Shown: positions 22,033-30,826 of the stretch, piece by piece | How the letters are laid out: the number at the start of each line of letters is the position of its first letter | How positions within the stretch are numbered: the first letter of the stretch is position 1 | Notes under the pieces: generated by a model | What the model was told of the DNA's origin: nothing | What the model saw: only the letters and a program-made list of their open reading frames with translations | The model's database searches: none | Program-made: the position numbers and the translations under genes | From: CAUTUX01 sp963532875 | GTDB taxonomy: Bacteria > Bacillota > Clostridia > Christensenellales > CAG-917 | NCBI GenBank assembly: GCA_963532875.1 | Contig: CAUSLO010000010.1 | Location: 1-33,065 of the forward strand | Length of the DNA stretch: 33,065 bases | Direction of reading: 5' to 3'

Positions 22033-23184
22033 TTATGTCCCTGATCTTAGTATATCAATATATTGGTTATAACTATATATTTTATTTCTATTTCGCTCAT
22101 GTACTAGGTTGAGAATTCTAAGTTGTTCAAATTTATGCACTGCCGATGCAACTGTATTGTATGCCACTGATAAGTCTTCTGCTGTTTTTCCTATTTCAAT
22201 AATTGGATGTGCCTCTAGGTAGTTAAAGAGTTTCTTCATTGTTGCCATTGTTCTTTGGGTATAGTCTTCACCCTCTATCTTGCCTATGTTTGTCTCTCTT
22301 AGGGAAATTAATTGATCTGCAGTGTCAATGGCGGATTTGCCACTGGCGGATATTCCATCTAAGAAGAACTTAATCCATTGCTCGTAATTCCCAGTTTTTC
22401 GCACTGCTGACATCCTATCATAATATTCAATTTGATTTTCTTTCAAGTATAACGACAAATATATTGATGACGTTTTAAGTATCCCTTTATTTATTAAATA
22501 TAAGGTTATAAGCAATCTTCCTATTCGTCCGTTCCCATCTAGGAATGGATGAATCGTTTCAAATTGATAATGAATAAGTGCGATCTTAATTAAATCATCT
22601 AATCCTTCGTCTTCGTTAATATATTTTTCTAAATCAGATAATGCCTCTTTCATGTAAGATATGTCAGGCGGAACATGCCTTGCTGTGTTGATTGTAGATC
22701 CTGCACCTCCAATCCAATTCTGGCTTTTCCTAAACTCACCTGGACTTTTATCTTTTCCCCTTATTCCAGACAATAATACTTTATGAGTTTCCAATAGCAA
22801 TCTATTACATAGCGGCAACGTATCCATTCTACTTATGGCGTATTTTATAGCCTTAATATAGTTGACTACTTCTTCTACATCAGCATTGATATTAGTATCA
22901 ATATTTGGATCGAAAATATCTTCTAACGTTGCTTGAGTTCCTTCAATTTGCGATGATAATAAGGCTTCTTTTTGTACATACATAGAAATGAACAAATCAA
23001 TGTTCGGAATGTACGTTGCCCTATCATCCAAGACACCCAACATTTTATGTGCCCTTATTAGTTTTGCTGTCATTTCGTCATCTATTAGAATTGGCGGATC
23101 TGGTGGCAACTTAGAAGGATGAAATGCATAATATGCAATCTCGCCAAATAATTGTTTCTCTAATGTGCCTGCTCTTTCTTTCAT
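22033..23184 (-). CDS. Fic protein with intact active site and winged helix
   Basis: 383 aa. The catalytic loop HPFLDGNGRIGR (212-223) is complete (His212, Asp216, Asn218, Arg220). The inhibitory helix motif SSQIEGTQ (77-84; Ser77, Glu81, Gly82) lies N-terminal to the Fic core, the class II arrangement in which the Glu blocks ATP until released. A winged helix at about 310-380 (EIGKTAEDLSVAYNTVASAV) suggests DNA binding, fitting an autoregulated AMP-transferase. The target is unknown. It sits between the HpaII-like system and rplL, where rpoB would often be, and has its own promoter. Confidence 0.93.
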   Translation of the reverse strand: MKERAGTLEKQLFGEIAYYAFHPSKLPPDPPILIDDEMTAKLIRAHKMLGVLDDRATYIPNIDLFISMYVQKEALLSSQIEGTQATLEDIFDPNIDTNINADVEEVVNYIKAIKYAISRMDTLPLCNRLLLETHKVLLSGIRGKDKSPGEFRKSQNWIGGAGSTINTARHVPPDISYMKEALSDLEKYINEDEGLDDLIKIALIHYQFETIHPFLDGNGRIGRLLITLYLINKGILKTSSIYLSLYLKENQIEYYDRMSAVRKTGNYEQWIKFFLDGISASGKSAIDTADQLISLRETNIGKIEGEDYTQRTMATMKKLFNYLEAHPIIEIGKTAEDLSVAYNTVASAVHKFEQLRILNLVHERNRNKIYSYNQYIDILRSGT

Positions 23185-23204
23185 CCTTTATTCTCTTCCT
23201 TATT

Positions 23205-23262
23205 TGAAATAACGTTATAACTATACCACATTTATTTCAGAAAAACAATGGTTTTTGAAATA
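23205..23262 (-). promoter_or_regulatory. Promoter region of the intact Fic gene with three TGAAATA sites
   Basis: TGAAATA occurs on the plus strand at 23205-23211 and 23256-23262 and inverted at 23233-23239. A 10-bp palindrome ATAACGTTAT lies at 23209-23218. On the minus strand a -10 candidate TATAGT lies at 23221-23226 with a weak -35 17 bp upstream. The C-terminal winged helix of the Fic protein is a plausible ligand. Confidence 0.5.
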
Positions 23263-23354
23263 GTGTTTTATGTAAGATCCCCGATGAGTTTTTTGGGTTT
23301 TGTTGGTGTCTGAAGATTAAGTACCTGCTAGCAATGGCAAAAAGTTATCAACCA

Positions 23355-23378
23355 CAAAAAGCCATAACACGTATGGCT
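23355..23378 (-). terminator. Rho-independent terminator after rplL
   Basis: On the minus strand AGCCATA-CGTGT-TATGGCT forms a perfect 7-bp stem, followed by TTTTT. It lies 27 bases past the rplL stop and would end the ribosomal transcript before the Fic gene. Confidence 0.85.
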
Positions 23379-23405
23379 CTTGGTGTTTCTATTTTTAATT
23401 TGGAT

Positions 23406-23780
23406 TTATTTAATTTCTGCTGTTGCTCCAGCTTCTTTAAGTTTTGCAGCCAATGCTTCTGCATCTTCTTTTGAGATACCTTCTTTAACTGCCTTTGGTG
23501 CTCCGTCAACAATTGCCTTTGCTTCAACCAAGCCAAGTCCTGTTGCGTCCTTAACTGCCTTAATAACTTGAACTTTGTTTGCTCCAACTTCTTTCAAGAT
23601 TACATCAAATTCTGTCTTCTCTTCTGCTGCTGGACCTGCTGCTGGACCTGCTACACCTGCTGCTGCAACTGGTGCTGCTGCACTAACTCCGAACTCTTCT
23701 TCCAATTGTTTAACAAAGTCTGAAAGTTCTAATACAGACATTTTTTTAATTTCATCCATTAATTTCTTTAAATCTGCCAT
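23406..23780 (-). CDS. rplL: 50S ribosomal protein L7/L12
   Basis: 124 aa. The N-terminal dimer domain (LMDEIKKMSVLELSDFVKQL) is followed by the Ala/Pro-rich hinge (about 35-52) and the C-terminal domain with VGANKVQVIKAVKDATGLGL and EAKAIVDGAPKAVKEG, the factor-binding surface. It forms the flexible stalk on L10 that recruits EF-Tu, EF-G and other GTPases. It is the last gene of the rplJL transcript here; a terminator follows and rpoB is absent, unlike the usual order. Confidence 0.98.
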   Translation of the reverse strand: MADLKKLMDEIKKMSVLELSDFVKQLEEEFGVSAAAPVAAAGVAGPAAGPAAEEKTEFDVILKEVGANKVQVIKAVKDATGLGLVEAKAIVDGAPKAVKEGISKEDAEALAAKLKEAGATAEIK

Positions 23781-23806
23781 TTTTCTATTCTCCTATTCTT
23801 TTATTT

Positions 23807-24304
23807 TTAATTTTGTTTTTGTTCTGCAATTTTATTTAAGCAAATTGCAAGCTTTGTGATTGGTGATTGCATACTACCAAGCATTTTTGCAAGAAGTACT
23901 TCTCTTGGTGGTATTTCTGAAACTTGTTGCATCTTTGCTTCATCCATAAATTCGCCATCTACAAGTCCGCACTTTATTGCCATTTTACTGAACTTTTTGA
24001 TTGCTTCAGCGATGGTTTTTGCTGGTGCTACTTCGTCTTCATTTGAGAATGCCAACGCTGTAGGCCCATTTAATGCTTCATCAAAGTTAGTGTTTCCTAA
24101 ATCATTAAAAGCCTTCTTAACAAGTCTGTTCTTTAAAACAGCATATGAACACTTGTTGTCTCTCATAGACTTTCTTAGTTCTGTATCTTCAGAAACTGTT
24201 AGCCCTTTATAGTCAACAAGAACAATAGTCTTTGCTGCTTTTATCTTAGCCTTGATTTCTTCAACTTGCTTTGATTTTTCTTCAATTATTACTGTTGATG
24301 CCAT
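23807..24304 (-). CDS. rplJ: 50S ribosomal protein L10
   Basis: 165 aa. KTIVLVDYKGLTVSEDTELR and RDNKCSYAVLKNRLVKKAF are L10 marks, and the C-terminal helix (ITKLAICLNKIAEQ) binds L7/L12 dimers. L10 anchors the stalk to 23S rRNA and, with L7/L12, represses its own synthesis through the leader at 24319-24424. It is directly followed by rplL, 26 bases apart. AAGGAGG-like SD (ATAAGGAGGCAAT) precedes the ATG. Confidence 0.97.
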   Translation of the reverse strand: MASTVIIEEKSKQVEEIKAKIKAAKTIVLVDYKGLTVSEDTELRKSMRDNKCSYAVLKNRLVKKAFNDLGNTNFDEALNGPTALAFSNEDEVAPAKTIAEAIKKFSKMAIKCGLVDGEFMDEAKMQQVSEIPPREVLLAKMLGSMQSPITKLAICLNKIAEQKQN

Positions 24305-24318
24305 ATTGCCTCCTTATA

Positions 24319-24424
24319 AAATAATAACGTCATTCCGTTGAGAATGACGCTAAAAAACTTCTTTAGATCATCCTCGGCAAGTATTACAGTTACGGCATAT
24401 GCCACTTGCTGTCTTTGGAATATG
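24319..24424 (-). promoter_or_regulatory. Ribosomal protein L10 leader RNA with attenuator
   Basis: The minus strand carries the conserved L10-leader core: CCAAAGACAGCAAGT (24404-24418) and, across an internal hairpin, ACTTGCCGAGG (24372-24382), which pair and form the L10-binding site. Downstream an 8-bp hairpin CGTCATTC-TCAACG-GAATGACG (24328-24349) is followed by a T-rich run, consistent with a terminator. Binding of L10-L7/L12 would favour termination or block rplJ translation. Confidence 0.85.
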
Positions 24425-24429
24425 CAAAT

Positions 24430-24457
24430 ATTATCAAATAATCTTTGTTACTGTCAA
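24430..24457 (-). promoter_or_regulatory. rplJL promoter
   Basis: -35 TTGACA (24452-24457), 16-bp spacer, -10 GATAAT (24430-24435), just after the rplA stop. Transcription would start near 24424, the beginning of the L10 leader. Confidence 0.65.
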
Positions 24458-24467
24458 ATATTTACGA

Positions 24468-25154
24468 TTATATTTTGTATGTCATTTTGATACTTGGTCC
24501 CATTGTTGATGTTACATACAATGATCTCAAATATACACCTTTTGATGCAGATGGTTTTGCTTTAACTATTGCATCCATTAATACTTCATAGTTCTCAAGT
24601 AACTTGTCTACGCCAAATGATTTCTTGCCAAATGGTACGTGAATAATTGCTTGTTTATCTACTCTGTATTCTACCTTACCAGCCTTAATGTCTGATATTG
24701 CTTTCTTAATATCTGTAGCAACCGTTCCTGACTTTGGGTTAGGCATTAATCCTTTTGGTCCTAAAACCTTACCTAATCGTCCAACCAAGCCCATCATATC
24801 TGGCGTTGTTACAATTACGTCATAGTCAAACCAATTCTCTTTTTGAATCTTTTCAACCATGTCTTCTGCCCCTACAAAATCAGCACCTGCTTCTTTTGCA
24901 AGTTCTACGTTTTCACCTTTAACAACCGCAAGAACTCTAACCTTCTTACCTGTTCCGTTTGGTAAAACAACAACTCCTCTAACTTGTTGATCTGCGTGCC
25001 TTGGGTCTACTCCCAACTTTGCGTGTAGCTCAACTGTTTCATCGAACTTTGCTTTGGCTGTTTGAACTAGTATTTCGATACCTTCCTTACCTTCATAAAG
25101 TTTTGAGGAATCTATTAATTTCTTTGAATCTACGTAATGTTTGCCTTGTTTCAT
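24468..25154 (-). CDS. rplA: 50S ribosomal protein L1
   Basis: 228 aa, full length. KFDETVELHAKLGVDPRHADQ, LPNGTGKKVRVLAV, MGLVGRLGKVLGPKGLMPN and PSASKGVYLRSLYVTSTMGP are family marks. L1 forms the mobile stalk near the E site that helps release deacylated tRNA, and in many bacteria represses the L11-L1 mRNA. AGGAGG precedes the ATG. It lies 8 bases after rplK in the same operon. Confidence 0.98.
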   Translation of the reverse strand: MKQGKHYVDSKKLIDSSKLYEGKEGIEILVQTAKAKFDETVELHAKLGVDPRHADQQVRGVVVLPNGTGKKVRVLAVVKGENVELAKEAGADFVGAEDMVEKIQKENWFDYDVIVTTPDMMGLVGRLGKVLGPKGLMPNPKSGTVATDIKKAISDIKAGKVEYRVDKQAIIHVPFGKKSFGVDKLLENYEVLMDAIVKAKPSASKGVYLRSLYVTSTMGPSIKMTYKI

Positions 25155-25162
25155 ACTTCCTC

Positions 25163-25588
25163 CTAACCTTCTACCAATATTCCCATACTTCTTGCAGTTC
25201 CTTTAACCATTTCCATTGCTGATTCAACTGAACTTGCATTCAAATCTGGCATCTTCATCTCTGCAATCTCTCTTACTTTAGCAAGTGAAAGTTTTGCAAC
25301 TTTGTCTCTGTTTGGAGCTGCAGATGCTTTTTCAATTTCGCATGCTTTCTTAATTAAGACTGGGGCTGGAGGTGTTTTGTATACCATTGAGAAAGTACGA
25401 TCTTGATAAATCGTAATTACTACTGGGATTACTAACCCTGCTTGCTTTGCTGTCTTTTCATTAAACTCTTTAGTTAAACCTGGTAAGTTAATTCCGTATG
25501 GACCTAGTGTTGAACCTACTGGTGGTCCTGGTGTTGCTTTACCAGCTGGTAGTTGTAACTTTACTACCGCAGTAATTTTCTTAGCCAT
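25163..25588 (-). CDS. rplK: 50S ribosomal protein L11
   Basis: 141 aa. The N-terminal proline-rich loop LQLPAGKATPGPPVGSTLGP and the C-terminal rRNA-binding domain (KMPDLNASSVESAMEMVKG) are typical. L11 binds the GTPase-associated region of 23S rRNA with L10 and is needed for RelA activation and thiopeptide sensitivity. GGAGG lies before the ATG. The 88 bases between nusG and rplK hold no gene; part of them can fold as a leader. Confidence 0.98.
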   Translation of the reverse strand: MAKKITAVVKLQLPAGKATPGPPVGSTLGPYGINLPGLTKEFNEKTAKQAGLVIPVVITIYQDRTFSMVYKTPPAPVLIKKACEIEKASAAPNRDKVAKLSLAKVREIAEMKMPDLNASSVESAMEMVKGTARSMGILVEG

Positions 25589-25676
25589 ATATCCTCCTGA
25601 CTAATGTGGTTTTGCGAGTACAGTAATAGATTTATACTCTCCCACTTCCAATAAGGTTTCCCTTATATCGCTTTAT

Positions 25677-26240
25677 TTATACAGAAACTGCATCAATTTG
25701 TGCAAAGCTCAACTCTACGTTTGTCTCCTTGCCAAAGAAATCAATTGCAATTTTTACTGTCTGTTTTGCTTCGTTGATACTCTTGATTACTCCGATATTG
25801 TCTGCCAATACTCCACTGTTAACCTTAACGAGATCGCCTATCTTCATATCAATATTTTCTATTTCAACGATTTCTAATTCCATTCTCTTAACTTCTTCTT
25901 CTGTTAAAGGTAATGGTCTTCCTTTTGGTCCTACAAAGCCTGTTACTCCACGTGTTTGTGTTATTAAATACCAATTATGAGTTGAGTAAATCATTTTAAT
26001 AAACACATAAGTTGGGAACTTCTTCTGTATTACCTGTTTCTTTTTACCAGATGACTCATCTATGCTACGAACTTCGGGAACTTTTATGTCTACAATTTCA
26101 TCTTCCAACTTGTTATTAACAACCATGTTTTTCAAATCATTTTCAACGATAGACTCATATCCAGCATACACGTGAAGTATATACCATTGTGGTTTTTCTT
26201 GAGTTTGATTTGCGTTTTGATTATCTATATTTTGTTCCAT
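25677..26240 (-). CDS. nusG: Transcription termination/antitermination protein NusG
   Basis: 187 aa. The NGN domain (PQWYILHVYAGYESIVENDL, then YVFIKMIYSTHNWYLI and TRGVTGFVGPKGRPLPL) is followed by a C-terminal KOW domain (GDLVKVNSGVLADNIGVIKS). NusG binds the beta-prime clamp of RNA polymerase and modulates pausing, Rho action and coupling to the ribosome. A Gln/Asn-rich N-terminal lead of about 17 residues precedes the domain. GGGTGAAAG serves as SD; it follows secE by 15 bases. Confidence 0.97.
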   Translation of the reverse strand: MEQNIDNQNANQTQEKPQWYILHVYAGYESIVENDLKNMVVNNKLEDEIVDIKVPEVRSIDESSGKKKQVIQKKFPTYVFIKMIYSTHNWYLITQTRGVTGFVGPKGRPLPLTEEEVKRMELEIVEIENIDMKIGDLVKVNSGVLADNIGVIKSINEAKQTVKIAIDFFGKETNVELSFAQIDAVSV

Positions 26241-26255
26241 CTTTCACCCAATAAC

Positions 26256-26681
26256 TTATAAGAATAAATGTACCCACTTGCCTTTAACTATTAAACTGAA
26301 TAGTCCAACAAGTACGTAGTCCATTAATAACAAGATTAGGAAAAACAATAAAACTACAACTAATACAACTAGACTGTTAGAAAAAACTTCTTTTGGCTTA
26401 GACCACGTTACTCTTTTTAACTCAGATCCTGTAGCCTTCAACCCCTTACCCATTCTTACGAATATGTTAGGTTTCTTCTCTTTTTGTTTCTTCTTGTCTT
26501 TATCGTTTTTGTTATTAACAACTTTGTTTTTCTTTGTATTAACGACTTCTATCTTATCGCTTTTAAACGCTGCCTTTTGTTCCTTTTCAGGTTCTTCAGT
26601 ATTTTCAACAGCAACAACTTCATCTCTATTTTCAAGACTTTCGTTGCTTTCGTTTTGATTGCGATTTTTTTTCTTAGACAT
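26256..26681 (-). CDS. secE: Preprotein translocase subunit SecE, long N-terminus
   Basis: 141 aa. The C-terminal 60 residues are the SecE core: KGLKATGSELKRVTWSKPKE (amphipathic cytoplasmic helix with the conserved W-P-K stretch) and one membrane helix at about 103-128. SecE clamps SecY in the inner membrane. The first 85 residues are highly charged (Lys/Glu/Asn) and probably disordered; Bacillota SecE is often only 60-75 aa, so this is a long extension. Position between rpmG and nusG is standard. Confidence 0.95.
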   Translation of the reverse strand: MSKKKNRNQNESNESLENRDEVVAVENTEEPEKEQKAAFKSDKIEVVNTKKNKVVNNKNDKDKKKQKEKKPNIFVRMGKGLKATGSELKRVTWSKPKEVFSNSLVVLVVVLLFFLILLLMDYVLVGLFSLIVKGKWVHLFL

Positions 26682-26693
26682 TATATTCCTTAA

Positions 26694-26858
26694 CTATTTT
26701 GTTTCTCTATGCAATGTGTGTTTTTTACAAAATCTACAATACTTATTGAATTCCATTCTATCTGGATGAGATTGTTTATTCTTCTTTTGCTCGTAGTTTC
26801 TTTGCTTACACTCTGTACATGCAAGAGTTATTCTAATTCTTGCGTCTTTTGATGCCAT
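26694..26858 (-). CDS. rpmG: 50S ribosomal protein L33 (zinc-ribbon form)
   Basis: 54 aa starting at the ATG at 26858; an open frame runs further upstream but does not match the family. CTEC and CRFC form a zinc-binding pair (the C+ paralogue), within RIRITLACTECKQRNY and MEFNKYCRFCKKHTLHRETK. L33 lies near the E site. GGGAG is about 10 bases upstream. It heads the rpmG-secE-nusG group, here directly after tuf. Confidence 0.95.
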   Translation of the reverse strand: MASKDARIRITLACTECKQRNYEQKKNKQSHPDRMEFNKYCRFCKKHTLHRETK

Positions 26859-26950
26859 CTCTCTTTGTCTCCCTTTAACGGCGGAAATCCATATGGCATA
26901 GCATGCCACATAGAACTCCTAACCATTTAAAATAAATTTGAAGAACCTAA

Positions 26951-28156
26951 TTATTCAATAATTTTAGAAACAACACCTGAACCAACTGTTCTACCACCTT
27001 CACGGATAGCAAAACGTAGTCCTTCTTCGATAGCGATTGGAGTAATCAATTTGATTTCCATATCTACGTGATCTCCAGGCATAACCATTTCTTTATCTTT
27101 TGGTAAAGTAATAGTTCCTGTTACGTCTGTTGTTCTAAAATAGAATTGTGGGCGATAACCATTTAGGAATGGTGTATGTCTTCCACCTTCTTCTTTTGTC
27201 AATACGTATACTTGTGCTGCAAATGTTGTGTGTGGTTTAATTGAACCTGGTTTTGCAAGAACTTGACCTCTTTGGATGTCTTCTCTTTGAATACCACGTA
27301 GCAATGCACCGATATTGTCTCCGCCTTCTGCGTAGTCAAGCATCTTTCTAAACATTTCAATACCAGTTACTGTTGTCTCTTTCTTTTCTGTTGATAGTCC
27401 AACTAATTCAACTTTATCACCAACTTTCAAAGAACCTCTTTCTACTCTACCTGTTGCAACTGTTCCACGTCCTGTGATTGTGAATACGTCTTCAACTGGC
27501 ATTAAGAATGGCTTATCTGTTTCTCTCTTTGGATTTGGGATATAACTATCAACTGCTGCTAGCAACTCTTCGATTGGCTTAAATGCTGGGTCGTCCCACT
27601 TACCTGCAAGACCTGCTTCCATTGCCTTTAATGCTGAACCTTTGATGATAGGTGTCTTGTCGCCAGGGAAATCATATTCTGTTAATAGATCACGAATTTC
27701 CATTTCAACAAGTTCTAACAACTCTGGATCGTCAACTTGGTCGCACTTGTTCATAAATACGATGATGTATGGAACACCAACCTGTCTTGCCAACAAGATG
27801 TGCTCACGTGTTTGTGGCATTGGTCCGTCAGAAGCAGCAACAACAAGGATTGCTCCGTCCATCTGTGCAGCACCTGTAATCATGTTCTTAACATAGTCTG
27901 CGTGTCCAGGGCAGTCAACGTGTGCATAGTGTCTGTTTGGTGTTTCGTACTCAACGTGTGATGTGCTGATCGTTATTCCTCTTGCCTTCTCTTCTGGCGC
28001 CTTGTCGATTTCATCATACTTTAAAATTTGTCCACCACCTCTAGATGAACTAAACATTGTTAACGCAGCAGTAAGTGTTGTTTTACCGTGGTCAACGTGT
28101 CCAACTGTACCAATGTTAATATGTGGTTTTGTTCTTTCAAATTTAGCCTTAGCCAT
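26951..28156 (-). CDS. tuf: Elongation factor Tu
   Basis: 401 aa. GHVDHGKT (P-loop), switch I EKARGITIS, DCPGHADYV, and NKCD give the GTPase; domains II and III follow and end in GGRTVGSGVVSKIIE. The region between P-loop and switch I has the insert-like MFSSSRGGGQILKYDE, seen in some Clostridia. EF-Tu brings aminoacyl-tRNA to the A site. It has its own promoter at 28204-28233 and GGAGG before the ATG. Confidence 0.98.
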   Translation of the reverse strand: MAKAKFERTKPHINIGTVGHVDHGKTTLTAALTMFSSSRGGGQILKYDEIDKAPEEKARGITISTSHVEYETPNRHYAHVDCPGHADYVKNMITGAAQMDGAILVVAASDGPMPQTREHILLARQVGVPYIIVFMNKCDQVDDPELLELVEMEIRDLLTEYDFPGDKTPIIKGSALKAMEAGLAGKWDDPAFKPIEELLAAVDSYIPNPKRETDKPFLMPVEDVFTITGRGTVATGRVERGSLKVGDKVELVGLSTEKKETTVTGIEMFRKMLDYAEGGDNIGALLRGIQREDIQRGQVLAKPGSIKPHTTFAAQVYVLTKEEGGRHTPFLNGYRPQFYFRTTDVTGTITLPKDKEMVMPGDHVDMEIKLITPIAIEEGLRFAIREGGRTVGSGVVSKIIE

Positions 28157-28203
28157 TTTTCTTTTCCTCCAATTTTATTATTTTGTTATATAAATTATTT
28201 CAA

Positions 28204-28233
28204 ATTATATCATATCATTTTATATTCTGACAA
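28204..28233 (-). promoter_or_regulatory. tuf promoter
   Basis: -35 TTGTCA (28228-28233), 18-bp spacer, perfect -10 TATAAT (28204-28209), in the 84-base gap between fusA and tuf. This would boost EF-Tu above the other genes of the str group. Confidence 0.75.
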
Positions 28234-28240
28234 ACAGAAT

Positions 28241-30322
28241 TTATTTCTTTGCTCCAGTCTGAATTATCTTGTCTGCGACTTGCTTTGGAACTTCTGCATA
28301 TCTGTCGAATATCATTGCAAACGATGCTCTTCCTTGTGTAACGCTTCTTAGTGCTGTTGCATAACCAAACATTTCTGACAATGGCACTTCGCTTTCAACT
28401 ACTTGTGATCCGCTGTTTGCTTCAATACCTCTTACAGATCCTCTTCTGCCTGTTATGCTCTTCATTACATCTCCAAGATATTCATCTGGTGTTTTTACTT
28501 CAACCTTCATGATTGGCTCTAACAATACTGGTTTTGCTTTTTCTGCTGCCGCTCTAAATGCCATTGATCCTGCAATCTTAAACGCCATTTCCGAACTATC
28601 TACTTCATGTGTACTTCCATCAATAACTCTTACTTTGAAATCAACAGTGTCGTATCCTGCTAATACTCCAGACTTACTTGCGTCCTTAATTCCTTCGTTA
28701 ATTGCGTTAGCAAATTCCTTAGGGATAATTCCACCAACTGTTTCATTAGCAAATTCATATCCTTTACCTTCATTTGGTTCAAGGATAATAACACAGTGCC
28801 CATATTGTCCATGTCCACCGCTTTGTCTGATGTACTTGCCTTCTGCTTGTGCACTTTGTCTAATTGTTTCTCTATAACTAACTTGAGGTTGACCTACGTT
28901 TGCTTCTACTTTAAATTCTCTGAACATTCTGTCAACGATGATGTCTAAGTGTAACTCGCCCATACCTGCGATGATTGTTTGTCCTGTTTCCTTATCTGTA
29001 TATGCTCTAAATGTAGGATCTTCTTCTTGTAACTTAACAATTGCGTTTGCCATTTTCTCTTGGCTTGCCTTTGTCTTTGGTTCAATTGCAACCTTAATAA
29101 CTGGGTCTGGAAAAACCATACTTTCAAGTGCAATTGGCCTTGCCTTATCACACAATGTTTCACCAGTTGTGCTTATTTTCAAACCAACAATTGCTACGAT
29201 ATCTCCAGCATATGCTTCTTCCACATCTGTTCTTGTGTCTGCATGGATTCTAACAATTCTTCCAATTCTTTCCATCTGGGATTTCTTTGAATTGAAAACG
29301 CTTGACCCTGTTTTAAGTGTTCCTGAGTATATTCTTATGAATGATAACTTCCCTACGAATGGGTCAGTAACTACCTTAAATACTAATGCTGAGAATGCTT
29401 CCTTATCATCTGGTTTTCTAACTTCTTCTTCCTCTGTCTTTGGATGTGTCCCCTTAATCTCTCCAATATCCAATGGGTTTGGTAGATATTTAATAACACC
29501 ATCAAGCATTAATTGAACACCTTTGTTCTTGTATGATGATCCACAGAAAACTGGAGTTATTTGCATATCAATTGTTCCCTTTCTCAATGCTTTTTCTAAC
29601 TCATCATTTGTTATTGAATCATATTCTTCCATTACAACTTTTTCAAATAGTGCTTCATCAAAGTCTGCCGCTGCTTCAATAAGTGCTTTTCTTGCTGCTT
29701 CTGCCTTTGCTTTATATGTTGCTGGAATTTCTTTCTCTTCGATTGTTACCCCTTTATCTGCTTCGCTGAAATATAGGGCTTTCATCTTCATGACATCAAT
29801 AACTGCTTCAAATTCATTTTCTTGTCCGATTGGTAACGCACATACAACTGTTCTTGCTCCAAGTTTTTCTTGCATTGCTTTGAGAACGTTTTCAAAGTTT
29901 GCACCATTCATATCCATCTTATTAACGAATGCTATTCTTGGTACTTTGTATGTATTTGCTTGTCTCCAAACGTTTTCACTTTGTGCTTCTACCCCGCCTT
30001 TGGCACAGAACACAGCAACTGCTCCGTCCAATACACGCAAACTTCTTTCAACTTCAACTGTGAAATCAACGTGCCCTGGAGTGTCAATAATGTTTATTTG
30101 ATGACCTTTCCATGTTGCTGTTGTTGCTGCAGATGCAATTGTGATTCCTCTTTCTCTTTCTTGCTCCATGAAGTCCATTGTTGCTGAGCCATCGTGAGTT
30201 TCTCCTAGTTTTCTATTTACACCTGTATAGAAAAGGATACGTTCTGTGGTAGTTGTCTTACCAGCATCAATGTGAGCCATAATTCCAATGTTTCTAATTT
30301 TATCTAGTGAGTATTCTCTCAT
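28241..30322 (-). CDS. fusA: Elongation factor G
   Basis: 693 aa from the ATG at 30322; the SD AGGTGG lies in the last codons of rpsG. AHIDAGKTTTTERILFYTG is the P-loop, RERGITIASAATT switch I, DTPGHVDF and NKMD follow, and domain IV has SGGHGQYGHCVI. EF-G catalyses translocation and, with RRF, ribosome recycling. It follows rpsG by two bases, a coupling that keeps the str order. Confidence 0.98.
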   Translation of the reverse strand: MREYSLDKIRNIGIMAHIDAGKTTTTERILFYTGVNRKLGETHDGSATMDFMEQERERGITIASAATTATWKGHQINIIDTPGHVDFTVEVERSLRVLDGAVAVFCAKGGVEAQSENVWRQANTYKVPRIAFVNKMDMNGANFENVLKAMQEKLGARTVVCALPIGQENEFEAVIDVMKMKALYFSEADKGVTIEEKEIPATYKAKAEAARKALIEAAADFDEALFEKVVMEEYDSITNDELEKALRKGTIDMQITPVFCGSSYKNKGVQLMLDGVIKYLPNPLDIGEIKGTHPKTEEEEVRKPDDKEAFSALVFKVVTDPFVGKLSFIRIYSGTLKTGSSVFNSKKSQMERIGRIVRIHADTRTDVEEAYAGDIVAIVGLKISTTGETLCDKARPIALESMVFPDPVIKVAIEPKTKASQEKMANAIVKLQEEDPTFRAYTDKETGQTIIAGMGELHLDIIVDRMFREFKVEANVGQPQVSYRETIRQSAQAEGKYIRQSGGHGQYGHCVIILEPNEGKGYEFANETVGGIIPKEFANAINEGIKDASKSGVLAGYDTVDFKVRVIDGSTHEVDSSEMAFKIAGSMAFRAAAEKAKPVLLEPIMKVEVKTPDEYLGDVMKSITGRRGSVRGIEANSGSQVVESEVPLSEMFGYATALRSVTQGRASFAMIFDRYAEVPKQVADKIIQTGAKK

Positions 30323-30324
30323 TC

Positions 30325-30795
30325 TTACCACCTAAAATGTGCAAATGCTTTGTTTGCTTCGGCCATACGATGCATTTCTTCTTTCTTCTTAACTGATCCG
30401 CCTGTCTCGCCGTATGCATCAATTATCTCTCCTGCTAATCTTTCGATCATTGTTTTTTCACTTCTCTTTCTTGCAAAATCAACAATCCAACGAATTGCTA
30501 ATGTTTGTCTTCTATCTTCTCTAATTTCCATTGGCACTTGATATGTTGAACCACCAACTCTTCTTGCCTTTACTTCCAAAACTGGTCTAACGTTCTCTAA
30601 CGCTTTTTCAAATATATCCATTGGCTTTGAAGATAACTTCTTTGCCGCTTCTTCAAATGCTGCATACACAATTCTTTGTGCTATTCCTTTTTTCCCGTCT
30701 AACATTACCTGATTAACCAATTTTGTAACTACTTTGCTGTTATAAATTGGGTCTGGCAATACATCTCTTTTTGGGACGCCACTTCTTCTTGGCAT
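30325..30795 (-). CDS. rpsG: 30S ribosomal protein S7
   Basis: 156 aa. MPRRSGVPKRDVLPDPIYNS at the N-terminus, VKARRVGGSTYQVPMEIREDR in the middle and HRMAEANKAFAHFRW at the end are classic S7. S7 nucleates the 30S head and contacts E-site tRNA. It is 31 bases after rpsL and just ahead of fusA. Confidence 0.98.
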   Translation of the reverse strand: MPRRSGVPKRDVLPDPIYNSKVVTKLVNQVMLDGKKGIAQRIVYAAFEEAAKKLSSKPMDIFEKALENVRPVLEVKARRVGGSTYQVPMEIREDRRQTLAIRWIVDFARKRSEKTMIERLAGEIIDAYGETGGSVKKKEEMHRMAEANKAFAHFRW

Positions 30796-30826
30796 ATTCT
30801 CCTCCTATATTATTTCCTAAAAATCT

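Noticed and set aside
26892..26913. Hairpin between tuf and rpmG as a terminator
   Set aside because: The stem is good (TGGCAT/ATGCCA) but no U run follows on the minus strand.
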